In this document: in pieces, positions 35,444-44,612 of the stretch
Layout: every line of letters starts with the position of its first letter
Position numbering within the stretch: the first letter of the stretch is position 1
NCBI RefSeq assembly: GCF_900090195.1
Contig: NZ_LT607803.1
Location: forward strand, 5,978,229 to 6,042,228
Direction of reading: 5' to 3'
DNA: 64,000 bases
Origin: Variovorax sp. HW608
GTDB taxonomy: Bacteria > Pseudomonadota > Gammaproteobacteria > Burkholderiales > Burkholderiaceae_C
The notes under the pieces: model-generated
The model's database searches: none
The model's input: the letters and a program-made list of their open reading frames with translations, nothing else
What the model was told of the DNA's origin: nothing
Position numbers and translations under genes: made by a program

Positions 35444-36090
35444 GGCGCACCTCCGCTCTGCGATGCCACGAGGCCGCGCTCGGCCAGAGCCGCTTCGATC
35501 TGCTGCCACACGGCTTCGCGCGACTGGTCGGCGTCGATTCGGACAAAGCGTGGCGCGTCCTTGGCGCGGGCGGCATAACCCGCGGCGACGCGTCTGAAGA
35601 ACTCGACCGGCTGCGATTCGAACTTGTCCGGCACGCGCGCACCGGCGAGCCGTTCGGCGGCAATCTCCGGCGCGAGGTCGAACCAGATCGTGATGTCCGG
35701 CTGCAGGAGCCCACCGGAGGGATTCGCCTGCACCCAGGTTTCGAGCGTCCGGAGCACGGCCGGATCGAAGCCGCGCCCTGCCCCCTGATAGGCGAAGGTC
35801 GCATCGGTGAAGCGGTCGCACAGCACGATGTCGCCGCGCGCCAGCGCCGGTTCGATGACGCGCACCACATGGTCGCGCCGGGCCGCGAAGACCAGCAGCG
35901 ATTCCGTCAGCGCATCCATCGGCTGCTCGAGGATCAGGCCGCGCAGGGTTTCGGCCAGCGGCGTTCCGCCGGGTTCGCGCGTGCGCGTGACCTGGCGGCC
36001 CTGCGCCTTGAACAGCGCTTCGAGCGCATCGATGTGGCTCGACTTGCCGGCACCGTCGATGCCTTCGAGCGTGAGAAAAAGCCCCTTCAT
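35440..36090 (-). CDS. tmk: Thymidylate kinase
   Basis: 216 residues. The P-loop [20 protein letters not shown], the DR(Y/F) motif [20 protein letters not shown] and the lid region are present, with [20 protein letters not shown] in between. It phosphorylates dTMP to dTDP for DNA synthesis. It sits in the order mltG-tmk-holB, coupled to both neighbours by four-base overlaps (ATGA at 36087-36090, GTGA at 35440-35443). Confidence 0.95.
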   Translation of the reverse strand: MKGLFLTLEGIDGAGKSSHIDALEALFKAQGRQVTRTREPGGTPLAETLRGLILEQPMDALTESLLVFAARRDHVVRVIEPALARGDIVLCDRFTDATFAYQGAGRGFDPAVLRTLETWVQANPSGGLLQPDITIWFDLAPEIAAERLAGARVPDKFESQPVEFFRRVAAGYAARAKDAPRFVRIDADQSREAVWQQIEAALAERGLVASQSGGAP

Positions 36091-37112
36091 TGACCGCTCC
36101 GCTGGTTCGGATCGGTGGTGCCGCCGCGCTGGTAGCGGTTCACCGCCCGGTTGTGCTCGTCGAGCGAGCTGCTGAATTGACTCGTGCCGTCGCCGCGCGA
36201 AACGAAATACAGCGACTTGCTCTGCGCCGGCTGCACGGCGGCCAGCAGCGCCGCCTTGCCGGGCATCGCGATCGGCGTGGGCGGCAGGCCGTTGCGCGTG
36301 TAGGTGTTCCAGGGGGTGTCGGTCTGCAGGTCCTTCTTGCGCAGGTTGCCCTCGTAACGCTGGCCCAGGCCGTAGATCACGGTCGGGTCGGTCTGCAAGG
36401 GCATGCCGATGCGCAGGCGGTTGTGGAAGACGGCGGAGATCTCCGCGCGATCCTGGGCCTTGCCTGTCTCCTTTTCGACAATGCTGGCAAGGATCAGCGC
36501 CTCGTCGGGCGTCTTGAGCGCGATGTCGGACGACCGGGCGGCCCAGGCGGCTTCGAGCTTCTTGTCCATCGCCCGCATGGCGCGCTGGAACAGCTTGAAG
36601 TCGGTCGAGCCTTTCGAGTAGGTGTAGGTGTCCGGGAAGAAGCGGCCTTCCGGATGCTGGCCCGGCCGGCCGAGCCTGGCCATCAGCTCCTCATCGCTCA
36701 GGCCGATGGTGTCGGGCTTGAGCTGATCGGCCTTCGCGAGCGCGGCACGCATCTGCCGGAAGTTCCAGCCTTCCACCAGAACCACACTGCGCGTGGCCTC
36801 CTCGCCGCGCACCAGCACGGCGAGCAGCGTGCGCGGCGTGATCCCGCGTTCCATTTCGTAGCTGCCGGCGCGCATCTGCCGGTCCTGGCCCGAGAAGCGG
36901 AACCACCAGTAGAGCAATTGCGGCGGCACGTCCACGCCGGTGTCGGCAACGGCCTGGGCGATGCCGCGCGGCGTGGTGCCCGGCTCGATCGACAGGTCGA
37001 CGCTGGGCGCCGGGAGCCGCAGCGGCTGGTTGACCCACCAGAGACCCGCAGCGCCGAGGCCGAGAACGGCCAGGGCGGCCAGCAGAAAGATCGTGAGGAA
37101 GAAGCGGCGCAC
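36087..37112 (-). CDS. mltG: Endolytic murein transglycosylase
   Basis: 341 residues from GTG 37112 ([20 protein letters not shown]), one N-terminal membrane helix. A LysM-like region precedes the YceG catalytic domain, with [17 protein letters not shown], the catalytic glutamate in [20 protein letters not shown] and [40 protein letters not shown]. It cuts nascent peptidoglycan glycan strands in the periplasm. GTG is chosen because longer frames start inside the divergent ygfZ promoter region. Confidence 0.92.
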   Translation of the reverse strand: MRRFFLTIFLLAALAVLGLGAAGLWWVNQPLRLPAPSVDLSIEPGTTPRGIAQAVADTGVDVPPQLLYWWFRFSGQDRQMRAGSYEMERGITPRTLLAVLVRGEEATRSVVLVEGWNFRQMRAALAKADQLKPDTIGLSDEELMARLGRPGQHPEGRFFPDTYTYSKGSTDFKLFQRAMRAMDKKLEAAWAARSSDIALKTPDEALILASIVEKETGKAQDRAEISAVFHNRLRIGMPLQTDPTVIYGLGQRYEGNLRKKDLQTDTPWNTYTRNGLPPTPIAMPGKAALLAAVQPAQSKSLYFVSRGDGTSQFSSSLDEHNRAVNRYQRGGTTDPNQRSGQ

Positions 37113-37197
37113 GGAATCCGGCGAAGGGAGCAAAGGGTGAGAAGCGGCGGAAGCCCCGCCGATCGAACGGATCGGGTCCGGCCATGATAATTCAGCG

Positions 37198-38121
37198 ATG
37201 ACCTCAGTCGTTCTGAATGGCGTGACCGCCCTCTCCCACCTCGGTGTCATCCGGGCCGAAGGCCCGGACGCCGCCAGTTTCCTGCACGGCCAGCTGACCC
37301 AGGATTTCGCGTTGCTCGATGCCGCCGAGGCCCGGCTCGCGGCCCTGTGCACCGCCAAGGGGCGGGCGATCGCGAGCTTCATCGGCATCAGGCCGCAGCC
37401 GGACCGGATCCTGCTCGTCTGCAGCCGTGACATCCTGGCCGCGACGCTCAAGCGGCTGTCGATGTACGTGCTGCGCGCCAAGGCCAAGCTCGGCGATGCG
37501 AGCGATGAGTTCGTGCTCTATGGCCTGGCGGGCACGGCGCTGGCGGCCAACGACGTCGACCCGGCTTCGCTGCCCAGGCGGTCCATCGCGGTGGGCGACG
37601 CGCATGCCGTGACGCTCTACCCGTCCGACGGCGTGCCGCGTGCGCTCTGGATTGCGCCGGCCGGCAGCAGCACCCCTGAAGGCCCCGCGCTCGATCCTGC
37701 GCTCTGGCAGTGGAGCGAGGTGCGCAGCGGCATCGTGACGCTGAGCTCGCGGGTGGTCGAGGCTTTCGTGCCGCAGATGATCAACTACGAATCGGTCGGC
37801 GGCGTGAACTTCAAGAAGGGCTGCTATCCGGGCCAGGAAGTGGTGGCGCGCAGCCAGTTCCGAGGCACGCTGAAGCGGCGCACCTACCTCGTCCAGGCGA
37901 GCGACGAGATCGCGGCCGGGCAGGAAGTGTTCGCCGCGGGCGATCCGGAACAGCCGGTCGGGCTGGTCGCGCAGGCCGCTCCCGCGCCCGGCGGCGGCTG
38001 GGCCGGATTGATCTCGATCCAGATCGCGGCGATCGAAGCGGGCGGCCTGCATGCCCGTGCTGCGGACGGGCCTTCGCTCACGGTCGAACCCCTGCCCTAC
38101 GCGCTGCTGGAAGACATCTGA
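37198..38121 (+). CDS. ygfZ: YgfZ/GcvT-domain folate-binding protein
   Basis: 307 residues of the GcvT fold. The YgfZ signature KGCYPGQEVVARSQFRG is intact at about residues 205-221, including the conserved cysteine. These proteins bind tetrahydrofolate and help assemble or repair certain iron-sulfur enzymes. The gene is divergent from mltG with 85 bp between the starts, which must hold both promoters. The next gene begins immediately after its stop. Confidence 0.93.
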   Translation: MTSVVLNGVTALSHLGVIRAEGPDAASFLHGQLTQDFALLDAAEARLAALCTAKGRAIASFIGIRPQPDRILLVCSRDILAATLKRLSMYVLRAKAKLGDASDEFVLYGLAGTALAANDVDPASLPRRSIAVGDAHAVTLYPSDGVPRALWIAPAGSSTPEGPALDPALWQWSEVRSGIVTLSSRVVEAFVPQMINYESVGGVNFKKGCYPGQEVVARSQFRGTLKRRTYLVQASDEIAAGQEVFAAGDPEQPVGLVAQAAPAPGGGWAGLISIQIAAIEAGGLHARAADGPSLTVEPLPYALLEDI

Positions 38122-38637
38122 ATGCCGCGCTACGTCGCATTGCTTCGCGGCGTGAGTCCGATGAACGCGAAGATGCCGGAGCTCAGGCGCTGCTTCGAAA
38201 GCGCCGGATTCAGCAACGTGAAGACGGTGCTGTCGAGCGGCAACGTGGTGTTCGATGCACGCGCTTCGTCGGAGGCGACGCTCGAACGCAAGGCCGAGGC
38301 GGCGATGACGGAGCACCTCGACCGGAGTTTCCACACCATCGTTCGCCCGGTGAATGCGCTGCGCGAGCTACTCGAAGCCGATCCTTACGCCGCGTTCAGC
38401 TTGCCCTCGAACGCCAAGCGGGTGGTGACCTTTCTGCGTTCGGCGCACGGCAAGGCGCTCTCGCTGCCGATGGAAAGCGACGGCGCGCAGATCCTCGCGA
38501 TGCGCGGCCGAGAGATCCTCTCGGCCTATGTACCGGGTCCACGCGGGCCGGTCTTCATGGCGCTGATCGAAAAGACCTTCGGCACGGGGGTGACCACGAG
38601 GACGTGGGAGACGGTGAGGAAGTGCGCGGCGGCTTGA
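38122..38637 (+). CDS. DUF1697-family protein
   Basis: 171 residues starting on the base after the ygfZ stop. The family opening is clear: MPRYVALLRGVSPMNAKMPE, then LRRCFESAGFSNVKTVLSSG, NVVFDA. A pattern HTIVRPVNALRELLEADPYA and the C-terminal TFGTGVTTRTWETVRK complete it. The fold is ferredoxin-like and its biochemical role is unknown. The usual LLRGINVGG motif reads LLRGVSPMN here. Confidence 0.85.
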   Translation: MPRYVALLRGVSPMNAKMPELRRCFESAGFSNVKTVLSSGNVVFDARASSEATLERKAEAAMTEHLDRSFHTIVRPVNALRELLEADPYAAFSLPSNAKRVVTFLRSAHGKALSLPMESDGAQILAMRGREILSAYVPGPRGPVFMALIEKTFGTGVTTRTWETVRKCAAA

Positions 38638-38726
38638 ACGCAGCTCCCAACTGGCCGGTATTCGCGGCCTGGCACTCGGAAAGCCATCGCGTAAACTGTC
38701 CAGGTTGGCTACTTCTGAAAATCATC

Positions 38727-38990
38727 ATGATGAAGGTATCGTCAGTGGAGGCTCAGAACCGGTTCGGGCAATTGCTCGACAGTGCCCAACGTGAGCCCAT
38801 CGTCATCACGCGCCACGGGCGCCCCGCTGCCTACTTGATTTCTCCGAAGGAGATGGAAACGCTCCGGCGCGCGCGTGGCGCGCCTGACGAAGGTCGGGGC
38901 CCTCGGGAATGGGCCGTTGCCTGCGCCGAAGCATGGAACGTGGTCGAAGGCGAACTGGGCTCTTTCGCTGACGAGCATTCCACGCTGTAG
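38727..38990 (+). CDS. Phd/YefM-type antitoxin
   Basis: 87 residues. MMKVSSVEAQNRFGQLLDSA, then REPIVITRHGRPAAYLISPK, is the DNA-binding and dimer fold of Phd/YefM antitoxins. The acidic C-terminus (NVVEGELGSFADEHSTL) would wrap and neutralise the toxin. The ATG at 38727 is followed by a second ATG; the ribosome site is weak. It precedes a CcdB-like toxin by 9 bp and probably represses the pair's own promoter. Confidence 0.85.
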   Translation: MMKVSSVEAQNRFGQLLDSAQREPIVITRHGRPAAYLISPKEMETLRRARGAPDEGRGPREWAVACAEAWNVVEGELGSFADEHSTL

Positions 38991-38999
38991 ACCGAAGAC

Positions 39000-39329
39000 G
39001 TGCCGCAGTTCGATGTCCATCGCAACAAGGGCAGGCAAAGTGCCAGCATCCCCTTCGTCGTGGTGGTCCAATCGGCGCAGTTCGACCGCTACCGCCGTCG
39101 CGTGGTGGTTCCGCTGGTCCTGCGCAGCGCATTGCCGGCGGGAGTGCAAGTCGCCGGTACCCGCATGAATCCTATCTTTGTGCTCGACGGTTCGGACCAC
39201 GTGCTGCATCCGCTCGACACGGTCTCGGTTGCCATGGACGACCTGGGCCCTTGCGTCGGATCCCTGGCAGAACATGGTCAGCAGATCACCGATGCCATGG
39301 ACGAGCTGCTGACTCGCTCGTGGGGATGA
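39000..39329 (+). CDS. CcdB-family toxin
   Basis: 109 residues from GTG 39000. The N-terminus PQFDVHRNKGRQSASIPFVV, VVVQSAQFDRYRRRVVVPLV, and MNPIFVLDGSDHVLHPLDTV fit CcdB, a gyrase poison. The C-terminus, where CcdB meets GyrA, ends TDAMDELLTRSWG and lacks the classic ...WGI of F-plasmid CcdB by one residue. Its partner is Phd-like rather than CcdA-like, a mixed pairing seen in some chromosomal loci. Toxicity is inferred from family. Confidence 0.85.
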   Translation: MPQFDVHRNKGRQSASIPFVVVVQSAQFDRYRRRVVVPLVLRSALPAGVQVAGTRMNPIFVLDGSDHVLHPLDTVSVAMDDLGPCVGSLAEHGQQITDAMDELLTRSWG

Positions 39330-39345
39330 AGCAACCGCTGCCGAT

Positions 39346-39561
39346 TCAGCAGCAACGCCCCTTCCCGCTGCCGTAGCGCGCTTCCAGCCGCTCCCTGAAG
39401 AACGCCTCGTAGCTCATCGGCGTCTGATCGGGATGGGTGCGTGCCATGTGGCTCAGGTAGGCGTCGTAGTCGGGCAGGCCGACCATCAGGCGCAGCGACT
39501 GCACCACCGAGCGCGCCAGGTAGCGCCCGGATTCGGAGAGGCTGGCGCCCGCGGTTCTCAT
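39346..39561 (-). CDS. YbdD/YjiX-family protein (cstA partner)
   Basis: 71 residues (MRTAGASLSESGRYLARSVV ... SGKGRCC). YDAYLSHMARTHPDQTPMSY, EAFFRERLEARYG is the family signature. Genes of this family nearly always follow a CstA/BtsT pyruvate or peptide transporter and are thought to support it. The start overlaps the cstA stop as ATGA. The C-terminal CC pair is common in the family. Confidence 0.9.
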   Translation of the reverse strand: MRTAGASLSESGRYLARSVVQSLRLMVGLPDYDAYLSHMARTHPDQTPMSYEAFFRERLEARYGSGKGRCC

Positions 39562-41627
39562 GATGCTGCGGCCGACACCGGCATCGGCTCGAAAGGCGTC
39601 TCGCGCGCCGTCGGCTGGTGGGCCGCTCGTGCCGCCAGGCAGCTCTTGACGCTGTAGACCAGCACGCTCACCACCACGAAGATGAAGAGCCCGCACAGCG
39701 CCGCGTCGAGGCGGTCGTTGAAGACGATGCGCGCCATGGCTTCCGGCGTCTTGGCCGGCGCGATCAGCACGCCCTGCGCCAGGCCGTCCGCGTACTTGGC
39801 CGCGTGCGACAGGAAGCCGACCTTCGGATCCGGCGAGAAGATCTTCTGCCAGCCGGCAGTCAAGGTGCACACCAGCAGCCAGGCGGCCGGCGCAATCGCG
39901 ACCCACGCATAGCGCTCGCGCTTCATGCGGTACAGCACCACCACGCCGAGCATCAGCGCCACGGCGGCGAGCATCTGGTTGGAGATGCCGAAGAGCGGCC
40001 ACAACGTGTTGATGCCGCCGAGCGGATCGACCACGCCCTGGTAGAGGAAGTAACCCCAGGCCGCGACGCAGAGGCAGGTCGCGATCAGGTTGGAGACCGC
40101 CAGGTCGGTGCGCTTGAGCGCCGGCACGAAGCTGCCCAGCAGGTCCTGCAGCATGAAGCGGCCGGCGCGGGTGCCGGCGTCCACCGCCGTCAGGATGAAG
40201 AGCGCCTCGAACAGGATCGCGAAGTGGTACCAGAAGGCCATCATGGCCTGCCCGCCCACGACCTGGTGAAGGATGTGGGCCATGCCCACCGCCAAGGTCG
40301 GCGCACCGCCCGCACGGCCGAGGATGGTCGTCTCGCCGACGTTCCTGGCGGTCTGCAGCAGCACGTCGGGCGTGATCGAGAAGCCCCAGCCCGAGATCGC
40401 CTGCGCGACCGCGTCGGGCGTGGTGCCGACCAGCGCGGCCGGGCTGTTCATCGCGAAGTACACGCCGGGCTCGATGACCGCGGCCGCGACCAGCGCCATC
40501 ACCGCGACGAAGGATTCGGCCAGCATGCCGCCATAGCCGATGAAGCGCGCGTGGCGTTCGTTGTCGAGCATCTTCGGCGTGGTGCCGGAAGAGATCAGCG
40601 CATGGAAGCCGGACACCGCGCCGCAGGCGATGGTGATGAAGAGGAACGGGAACAGGCTGCCCGACCACACCGGACCGTTGCCCTGCGCGAACTGCGTGAG
40701 TGCCGGCATCTGCAGGCTCGGCGCGACGAAGACGATGCCGATCGCCAGCGCGATGATTGTGCCGATCTTCAGGAAGGTCGACAGATAGTCGCGCGGGGCG
40801 AGCAGCAGCCACACCGGCAAGCTGGCGGCGATGAAGCCGTAGGCGATCAGCATCCAGGTGAGCGCCTTGCCGTCGAAGGTGAACAACGGGGCCCACTCGG
40901 GGTTCTGGCTCACGACCTGGCCGCCGAAGATCGAGAGCATCAGCAGCGCGAAGCCGATGATGGAGATCTCGCCGATGCGCCCCGGGCGGATGTAGCGCAG
41001 GTACACGCCCATGAAGATCGCGACCGGAATCGTCGCCGCGACGGTGAAGGTGCCCCAGGGCGATTCGGCGAGCGCCTTGACCACGATCAGCGCCAGCACC
41101 GCGAGGATGATGATCATGATCATGAAGGTGCCGAACAGCGCGATCATGCCGGGCACGGTGCCCATCTCCTGCTTGATCAGGTCGCCGAGCGAGCGGCCGT
41201 CGCGCCGCGTCGAGATGAAGAGAATGATGAAGTCCTGCACCGCACCGGCGAACACCACGCCGGCCAGGATCCACAGCAGCCCGGGCAGGTAGCCCATCTG
41301 CGCCGCGAGCACCGGCCCGACCAGCGGGCCCGCGCCGGCGATGGCCGCGAAGTGGTGGCCGAACAGCACCTTCTTGTCGGTCGGCACGTAGTCCAGGCCG
41401 TCGTTGTGGCGGTGGGCCGGCGTCATGCGGCTCGCGTCGAGGCCGAGCACGCGCTCGGCGATGAAGAGGCTGTAGTAGCGGTAGGCGATGAGATAGGTGC
41501 AGATGGCTGCGACCACGATCCATAGCGCGTTGATGGACTCGCCGCGCGAAAGTGCCACCGTTCCGAGCGCAAAAGCGCCGACGATGGCGACGACGAGCCA
41601 CACCAGGTGGCGGCGAAGGGTGTGCAT
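39558..41627 (-). CDS. cstA: CstA-family carbon starvation transporter
   Basis: 689 residues from ATG 41627 behind AGGAGACATCCGC. About 16 to 18 membrane helices; the family block TPAHRHNDGLDYVPTDKKVL, FGHHFAAIAGAGPLVGPVLA is intact. Relatives import pyruvate or peptides under carbon limitation. Downstream ybdD and an upstream NarL-type two-component system complete the locus, in the same direction, which points to pyruvate-responsive control as for E. coli BtsSR/BtsT, although the regulators differ in type. Confidence 0.92.
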   Translation of the reverse strand: MHTLRRHLVWLVVAIVGAFALGTVALSRGESINALWIVVAAICTYLIAYRYYSLFIAERVLGLDASRMTPAHRHNDGLDYVPTDKKVLFGHHFAAIAGAGPLVGPVLAAQMGYLPGLLWILAGVVFAGAVQDFIILFISTRRDGRSLGDLIKQEMGTVPGMIALFGTFMIMIIILAVLALIVVKALAESPWGTFTVAATIPVAIFMGVYLRYIRPGRIGEISIIGFALLMLSIFGGQVVSQNPEWAPLFTFDGKALTWMLIAYGFIAASLPVWLLLAPRDYLSTFLKIGTIIALAIGIVFVAPSLQMPALTQFAQGNGPVWSGSLFPFLFITIACGAVSGFHALISSGTTPKMLDNERHARFIGYGGMLAESFVAVMALVAAAVIEPGVYFAMNSPAALVGTTPDAVAQAISGWGFSITPDVLLQTARNVGETTILGRAGGAPTLAVGMAHILHQVVGGQAMMAFWYHFAILFEALFILTAVDAGTRAGRFMLQDLLGSFVPALKRTDLAVSNLIATCLCVAAWGYFLYQGVVDPLGGINTLWPLFGISNQMLAAVALMLGVVVLYRMKRERYAWVAIAPAAWLLVCTLTAGWQKIFSPDPKVGFLSHAAKYADGLAQGVLIAPAKTPEAMARIVFNDRLDAALCGLFIFVVVSVLVYSVKSCLAARAAHQPTARETPFEPMPVSAAAS

Positions 41628-41733
41628 GCGGATGTCTCCTGAAGCTGTTTCCGAGAGTGTCGCCAGAGGTTGCTTTGGGCGCATCGGTTGCACCGCGCAA
41701 GCGCCCCGCGCGGGACCACCTAAGGGATAACCC

Positions 41734-42363
41734 TCAAAGCTTCCTGGCGTGCTCGACCGCGTACTTGATCAGTTCGGCCTGCCCCTCGATGCCGAGGCGG
41801 CGCTTGATGCTCTGCCGGTGCGCCTCGACGGTGCGCACGCTCAGGCCCAGTTCGAGCGCGATCTCCTTGCTCGACGCGCCGCGCCCGAGTGCCGACAGGA
41901 TCTCGCTCTCGCGCGGCGTCAGGAGCGGCCGCGGCGTCTGGTTGCGGAAGAGCCGCTTCGACACCGCCGGGCTCAGGAAGGTGCCGCCCGCCGCCACCGC
42001 ATCGATCGCGGCGACGATCTCGCTCGCCGGCGCGTCCTTGAGCACATAGCCGCGCGCACCGGCCTGGAGCGCCTGCTGCACGTATTCGGGGTTGTCGTAC
42101 ATGCTGAGCATGACCACGCGGACCTGCGGCTCCCGCTCCTGAAGCCGGGCAGCAAGTTCGATGCCATTGATGTCCTTCATGCCGACGTCGGTCAGCACCA
42201 GGTCGGGCTTCAACGCCTCGATCAGCGGCAGCGCCTCGGCGGCGCCGTCGGCCTCGCCGACGATCTCGATCTCCGGCAGCGATGAAAGGCGCGCCCGCAG
42301 CCCGTCGCGCACCAGCGGGTGGTCGTCCACCAGGAACAGGCGGATGGTGTCGTGATTCCTCAT
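41734..42363 (-). CDS. NarL/FixJ-type response regulator
   Basis: 209 residues. The receiver domain has the phospho-acceptor region PDLVLTDVGMKDINGIELAA with acidic pocket LFLVDDHPLVRDGLRARL, and the LuxR-type helix-turn-helix LTPRESEILSALGRGASSKE, IALELGLSVRTVEAHRQSIK. It overlaps the kinase gene as ATGA. It likely controls the adjacent cstA gene, which starts 107 bp downstream on the same strand; that gap could hold a cstA promoter. Confidence 0.92.
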   Translation of the reverse strand: MRNHDTIRLFLVDDHPLVRDGLRARLSSLPEIEIVGEADGAAEALPLIEALKPDLVLTDVGMKDINGIELAARLQEREPQVRVVMLSMYDNPEYVQQALQAGARGYVLKDAPASEIVAAIDAVAAGGTFLSPAVSKRLFRNQTPRPLLTPRESEILSALGRGASSKEIALELGLSVRTVEAHRQSIKRRLGIEGQAELIKYAVEHARKL

Positions 42364-43721
42364 ACGGCCTCCGGCCCGTCGAGCGCCACCTCGGCCAGGA
42401 TCGTCGTGCCCGCGTCGCCCGAGAGCACATCGAGCCGCCCGCCGATCGCGGCGACGCGCTCACGCATGTTGCGCAGGCCGATGCCGCTGCGGGGGTCGGC
42501 CTGCACCGCTTCTTCGTCGAAGCCGCGCCCGTCGTCGGTGATGTCGAGGCGGACGTGCCGGGCCTCGAACGCGAGCGCGATCTCGACCTTCGCGGCATGC
42601 GAATGCTTGCGCACGTTGGTCAATGCCTCCTGCGCGACGCGGAACAGCGCGGTCTTCACGTCCTGCGGCAGCTCGCGCGGCGTGCCGTGGATGGACACCG
42701 CGGCCTCGATCGGCCCCTCGTCCCCGAACTCGACGCCGAGCCGTTCGAGCGCGGCCGGCAGGCCCAGCGTGTCGAGCAGCGCCGGCCGCAGGCGGTGCGA
42801 GATGCCGCGCACCTCCGCGAGCGATTCGTTGAGCCGCTGCAGCGCCTTCGCCAGCGCGGCGGGCACGGCCTGCCGCCCGCGCTCCAGCGCATCCACCGCC
42901 GACTCGATCAAGAGCTTGGCGGACACCAGCGTCTGGCTGGTGCCGTCGTGCAGCTCGCGTGCAAGATGGGCGCGCTCGTCCTCCTGCGATCGCACCACCT
43001 GCCGCGCGAGCTGCCGCAGCTTGCTTTCGGCCACGCGGTGCTCGCTCAGGTTCAGCAGCAGCCCGGTCGCGCTCACGACCGCGATACCCAAGGCCGCGAT
43101 GCCGACGATCCACAGCATCGTGGTGGTGAGGTTGGTGCTCATCTGCTGGTCGAGGCGGTGCATCGCCGTGTCGATGTCGTCGAGGTACAGGCCGGTGCCG
43201 AGCATCCAGTTCCATCGCGGCAGGATCGTCACGTAGCCGAGCTTGGGCGCCATCTGCTGGTTGGACGGCTTGCGCCATTCGTACTCGACATAGCCGCCGC
43301 CGTTGCGCGCCTGCGCGATCAACTGCTGGATCGTGGGCCGGCCCGCCGAATCGCGCAGTTCCCAGAGCCTTTGGCCGACCAGCTCGGGCTGCCGCGAATG
43401 CATCAGCGACCTTCCTTCGAGGTCGTAGACGAAGAAGTAGCCGTCGTCGCCGTAGTCCAGCGCGGCCAGGAGGCGCAGCGCCTCGGCGCGCACCGCCTCG
43501 TCGTCCTTGCCGGTGTCGTAGAGCGGCCGCACCACGCTGACCGCGAGATCGACGTAGCTGCGCAGCTCGCTGCGCCGCTGGGCCATGTAGGTCTGTTGGG
43601 CCAGGAGGCGTTCGCGCTGCGCCAGGTCGCGCTCCTGGTGGCGCACCGCGAAGGCGACCAGCACCAGCGCCGTCAGCAGCGGCACGATGGCGAGCGTGAC
43701 GATCTTCGTGCGGAGATTCAT
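42360..43721 (-). CDS. Membrane sensor histidine kinase, sCache plus HisKA_3
   Basis: 453 residues. An N-terminal membrane helix (IVTLAIVPLLTALVLVAFAV) is followed by a periplasmic single Cache domain (DDGYFFVYDLEGRSLMHSRQ, WNWMLGTGLYLDDIDTAMHR), a second helix (MLWIVGIAALGIAVVSATGL), and the H-box HLARELHDGTSQTLVSAKLL and HATPase with DITDDGRGFDEEAVQ. Such Cache kinases bind small carboxylates. With the neighbouring regulator it forms a two-component system probably serving cstA. Confidence 0.92.
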   Translation of the reverse strand: MNLRTKIVTLAIVPLLTALVLVAFAVRHQERDLAQRERLLAQQTYMAQRRSELRSYVDLAVSVVRPLYDTGKDDEAVRAEALRLLAALDYGDDGYFFVYDLEGRSLMHSRQPELVGQRLWELRDSAGRPTIQQLIAQARNGGGYVEYEWRKPSNQQMAPKLGYVTILPRWNWMLGTGLYLDDIDTAMHRLDQQMSTNLTTTMLWIVGIAALGIAVVSATGLLLNLSEHRVAESKLRQLARQVVRSQEDERAHLARELHDGTSQTLVSAKLLIESAVDALERGRQAVPAALAKALQRLNESLAEVRGISHRLRPALLDTLGLPAALERLGVEFGDEGPIEAAVSIHGTPRELPQDVKTALFRVAQEALTNVRKHSHAAKVEIALAFEARHVRLDITDDGRGFDEEAVQADPRSGIGLRNMRERVAAIGGRLDVLSGDAGTTILAEVALDGPEAV

Positions 43722-43742
43722 GGGGCGGCAGGAGCGCCGGGC

Positions 43743-44612
43743 TCAGAGCTTGCGGCTCATCTCGATGTGGACGATGCCGGCTTCCTCGAACGGCTCGCCG
43801 TGCGGCGCATAGCCGAGGCGCAGGTAGAAGGCCTCGGCGCTGCGCTGGGCGTGCAGCATGATTTCCCGGTCGCCGCGCGCAGCCGCCGCCGCTTCGAGCG
43901 CGCGCAGCACCGCCTCGCCATGGCCGCCGCCGCGCAGCGTGCGATGCACCGCCATCCGCCCGATGCGGCCCAGCCCGGGCGACTCCTGCACCAGCCGGCC
44001 GGTCGCGATCGCCTGCCCGAGCCGGTTGCGCGCGACCGCATGCAGCGCGATCGCGTCGAGCTCGTCCCATTCGAGCTCCTTGGGAATGCGCTGTTCGTCG
44101 ATGAAGACCTCGCGCCGCACCTTGCCCGCGCCCTCGCCGAGCGCATCCCAGCCGCCGGTCACGACCTCGCGCATCGGCTCGCCGGCCTCGTAGCCCGCGA
44201 GGATCTCGCGCAAGAGCGGCGGCACCGGCTTGGAAGTCTGCGTGGCGGGGTCGGCGAAGACATAGACCAGCTCGCAGCTGACGAGGAGTTCGTCGCCGCG
44301 GAACAGGCCGCCCAGGAACAGGATCGACGAATTGCCCACGCGCACGCACTTCATGCCGACGTCGAGCAGATCGTCCGCCCGCGCCGAGGCATTGAATTCG
44401 ACCGTCGCCTTGCGCACGTAGAGATCGCCGCCGAACGCCAGCATCGCCTCTTCGTACGGCAGCGCCATCGCGCGCCAGTAGTCGGCGATCGCGGTGTCGA
44501 AGTACATCAGGTAGTGGGCGTTGAAGACGATCTTCTGCATGTCCACCTCGGCCCAGCGCACACGCAGGCGGTGGAAGATGCGGAAGTCGGATTTCTTGAG
44601 TGTCGCGGTCAT
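43743..44612 (-). CDS. Thioesterase-GNAT acetyltransferase fusion
   Basis: 289 residues with two domains. Residues 1-150 form a YbgC/4HBT-like hot-dog thioesterase (FHRLRVRWAEVDMQKIVFNA, HYLMYFDTAIADYWRAMALP, KATVEFNASARADDLLDVGM), in which the aspartate of the usual WAEVD motif is present. Residues 150-289 form an ElaA-type GNAT domain (REVFIDEQRIPKELEWDELD, RIGRMAVHRTLRGGGHGEAV, AEAFYLRLGYAPHGEPFEEA). Such fusions occur in Betaproteobacteria; the joint reaction is not known. It starts by overlapping the esterase stop, so they are coupled. Confidence 0.87.
   Translation of the reverse strand: MTATLKKSDFRIFHRLRVRWAEVDMQKIVFNAHYLMYFDTAIADYWRAMALPYEEAMLAFGGDLYVRKATVEFNASARADDLLDVGMKCVRVGNSSILFLGGLFRGDELLVSCELVYVFADPATQTSKPVPPLLREILAGYEAGEPMREVVTGGWDALGEGAGKVRREVFIDEQRIPKELEWDELDAIALHAVARNRLGQAIATGRLVQESPGLGRIGRMAVHRTLRGGGHGEAVLRALEAAAAARGDREIMLHAQRSAEAFYLRLGYAPHGEPFEEAGIVHIEMSRKL

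Noticed and set aside
37204..38334. 376-codon frame antisense to ygfZ
   Set aside because: The plus strand carries the YgfZ signature KGCYPGQE; the antisense frame has no recognisable domain.
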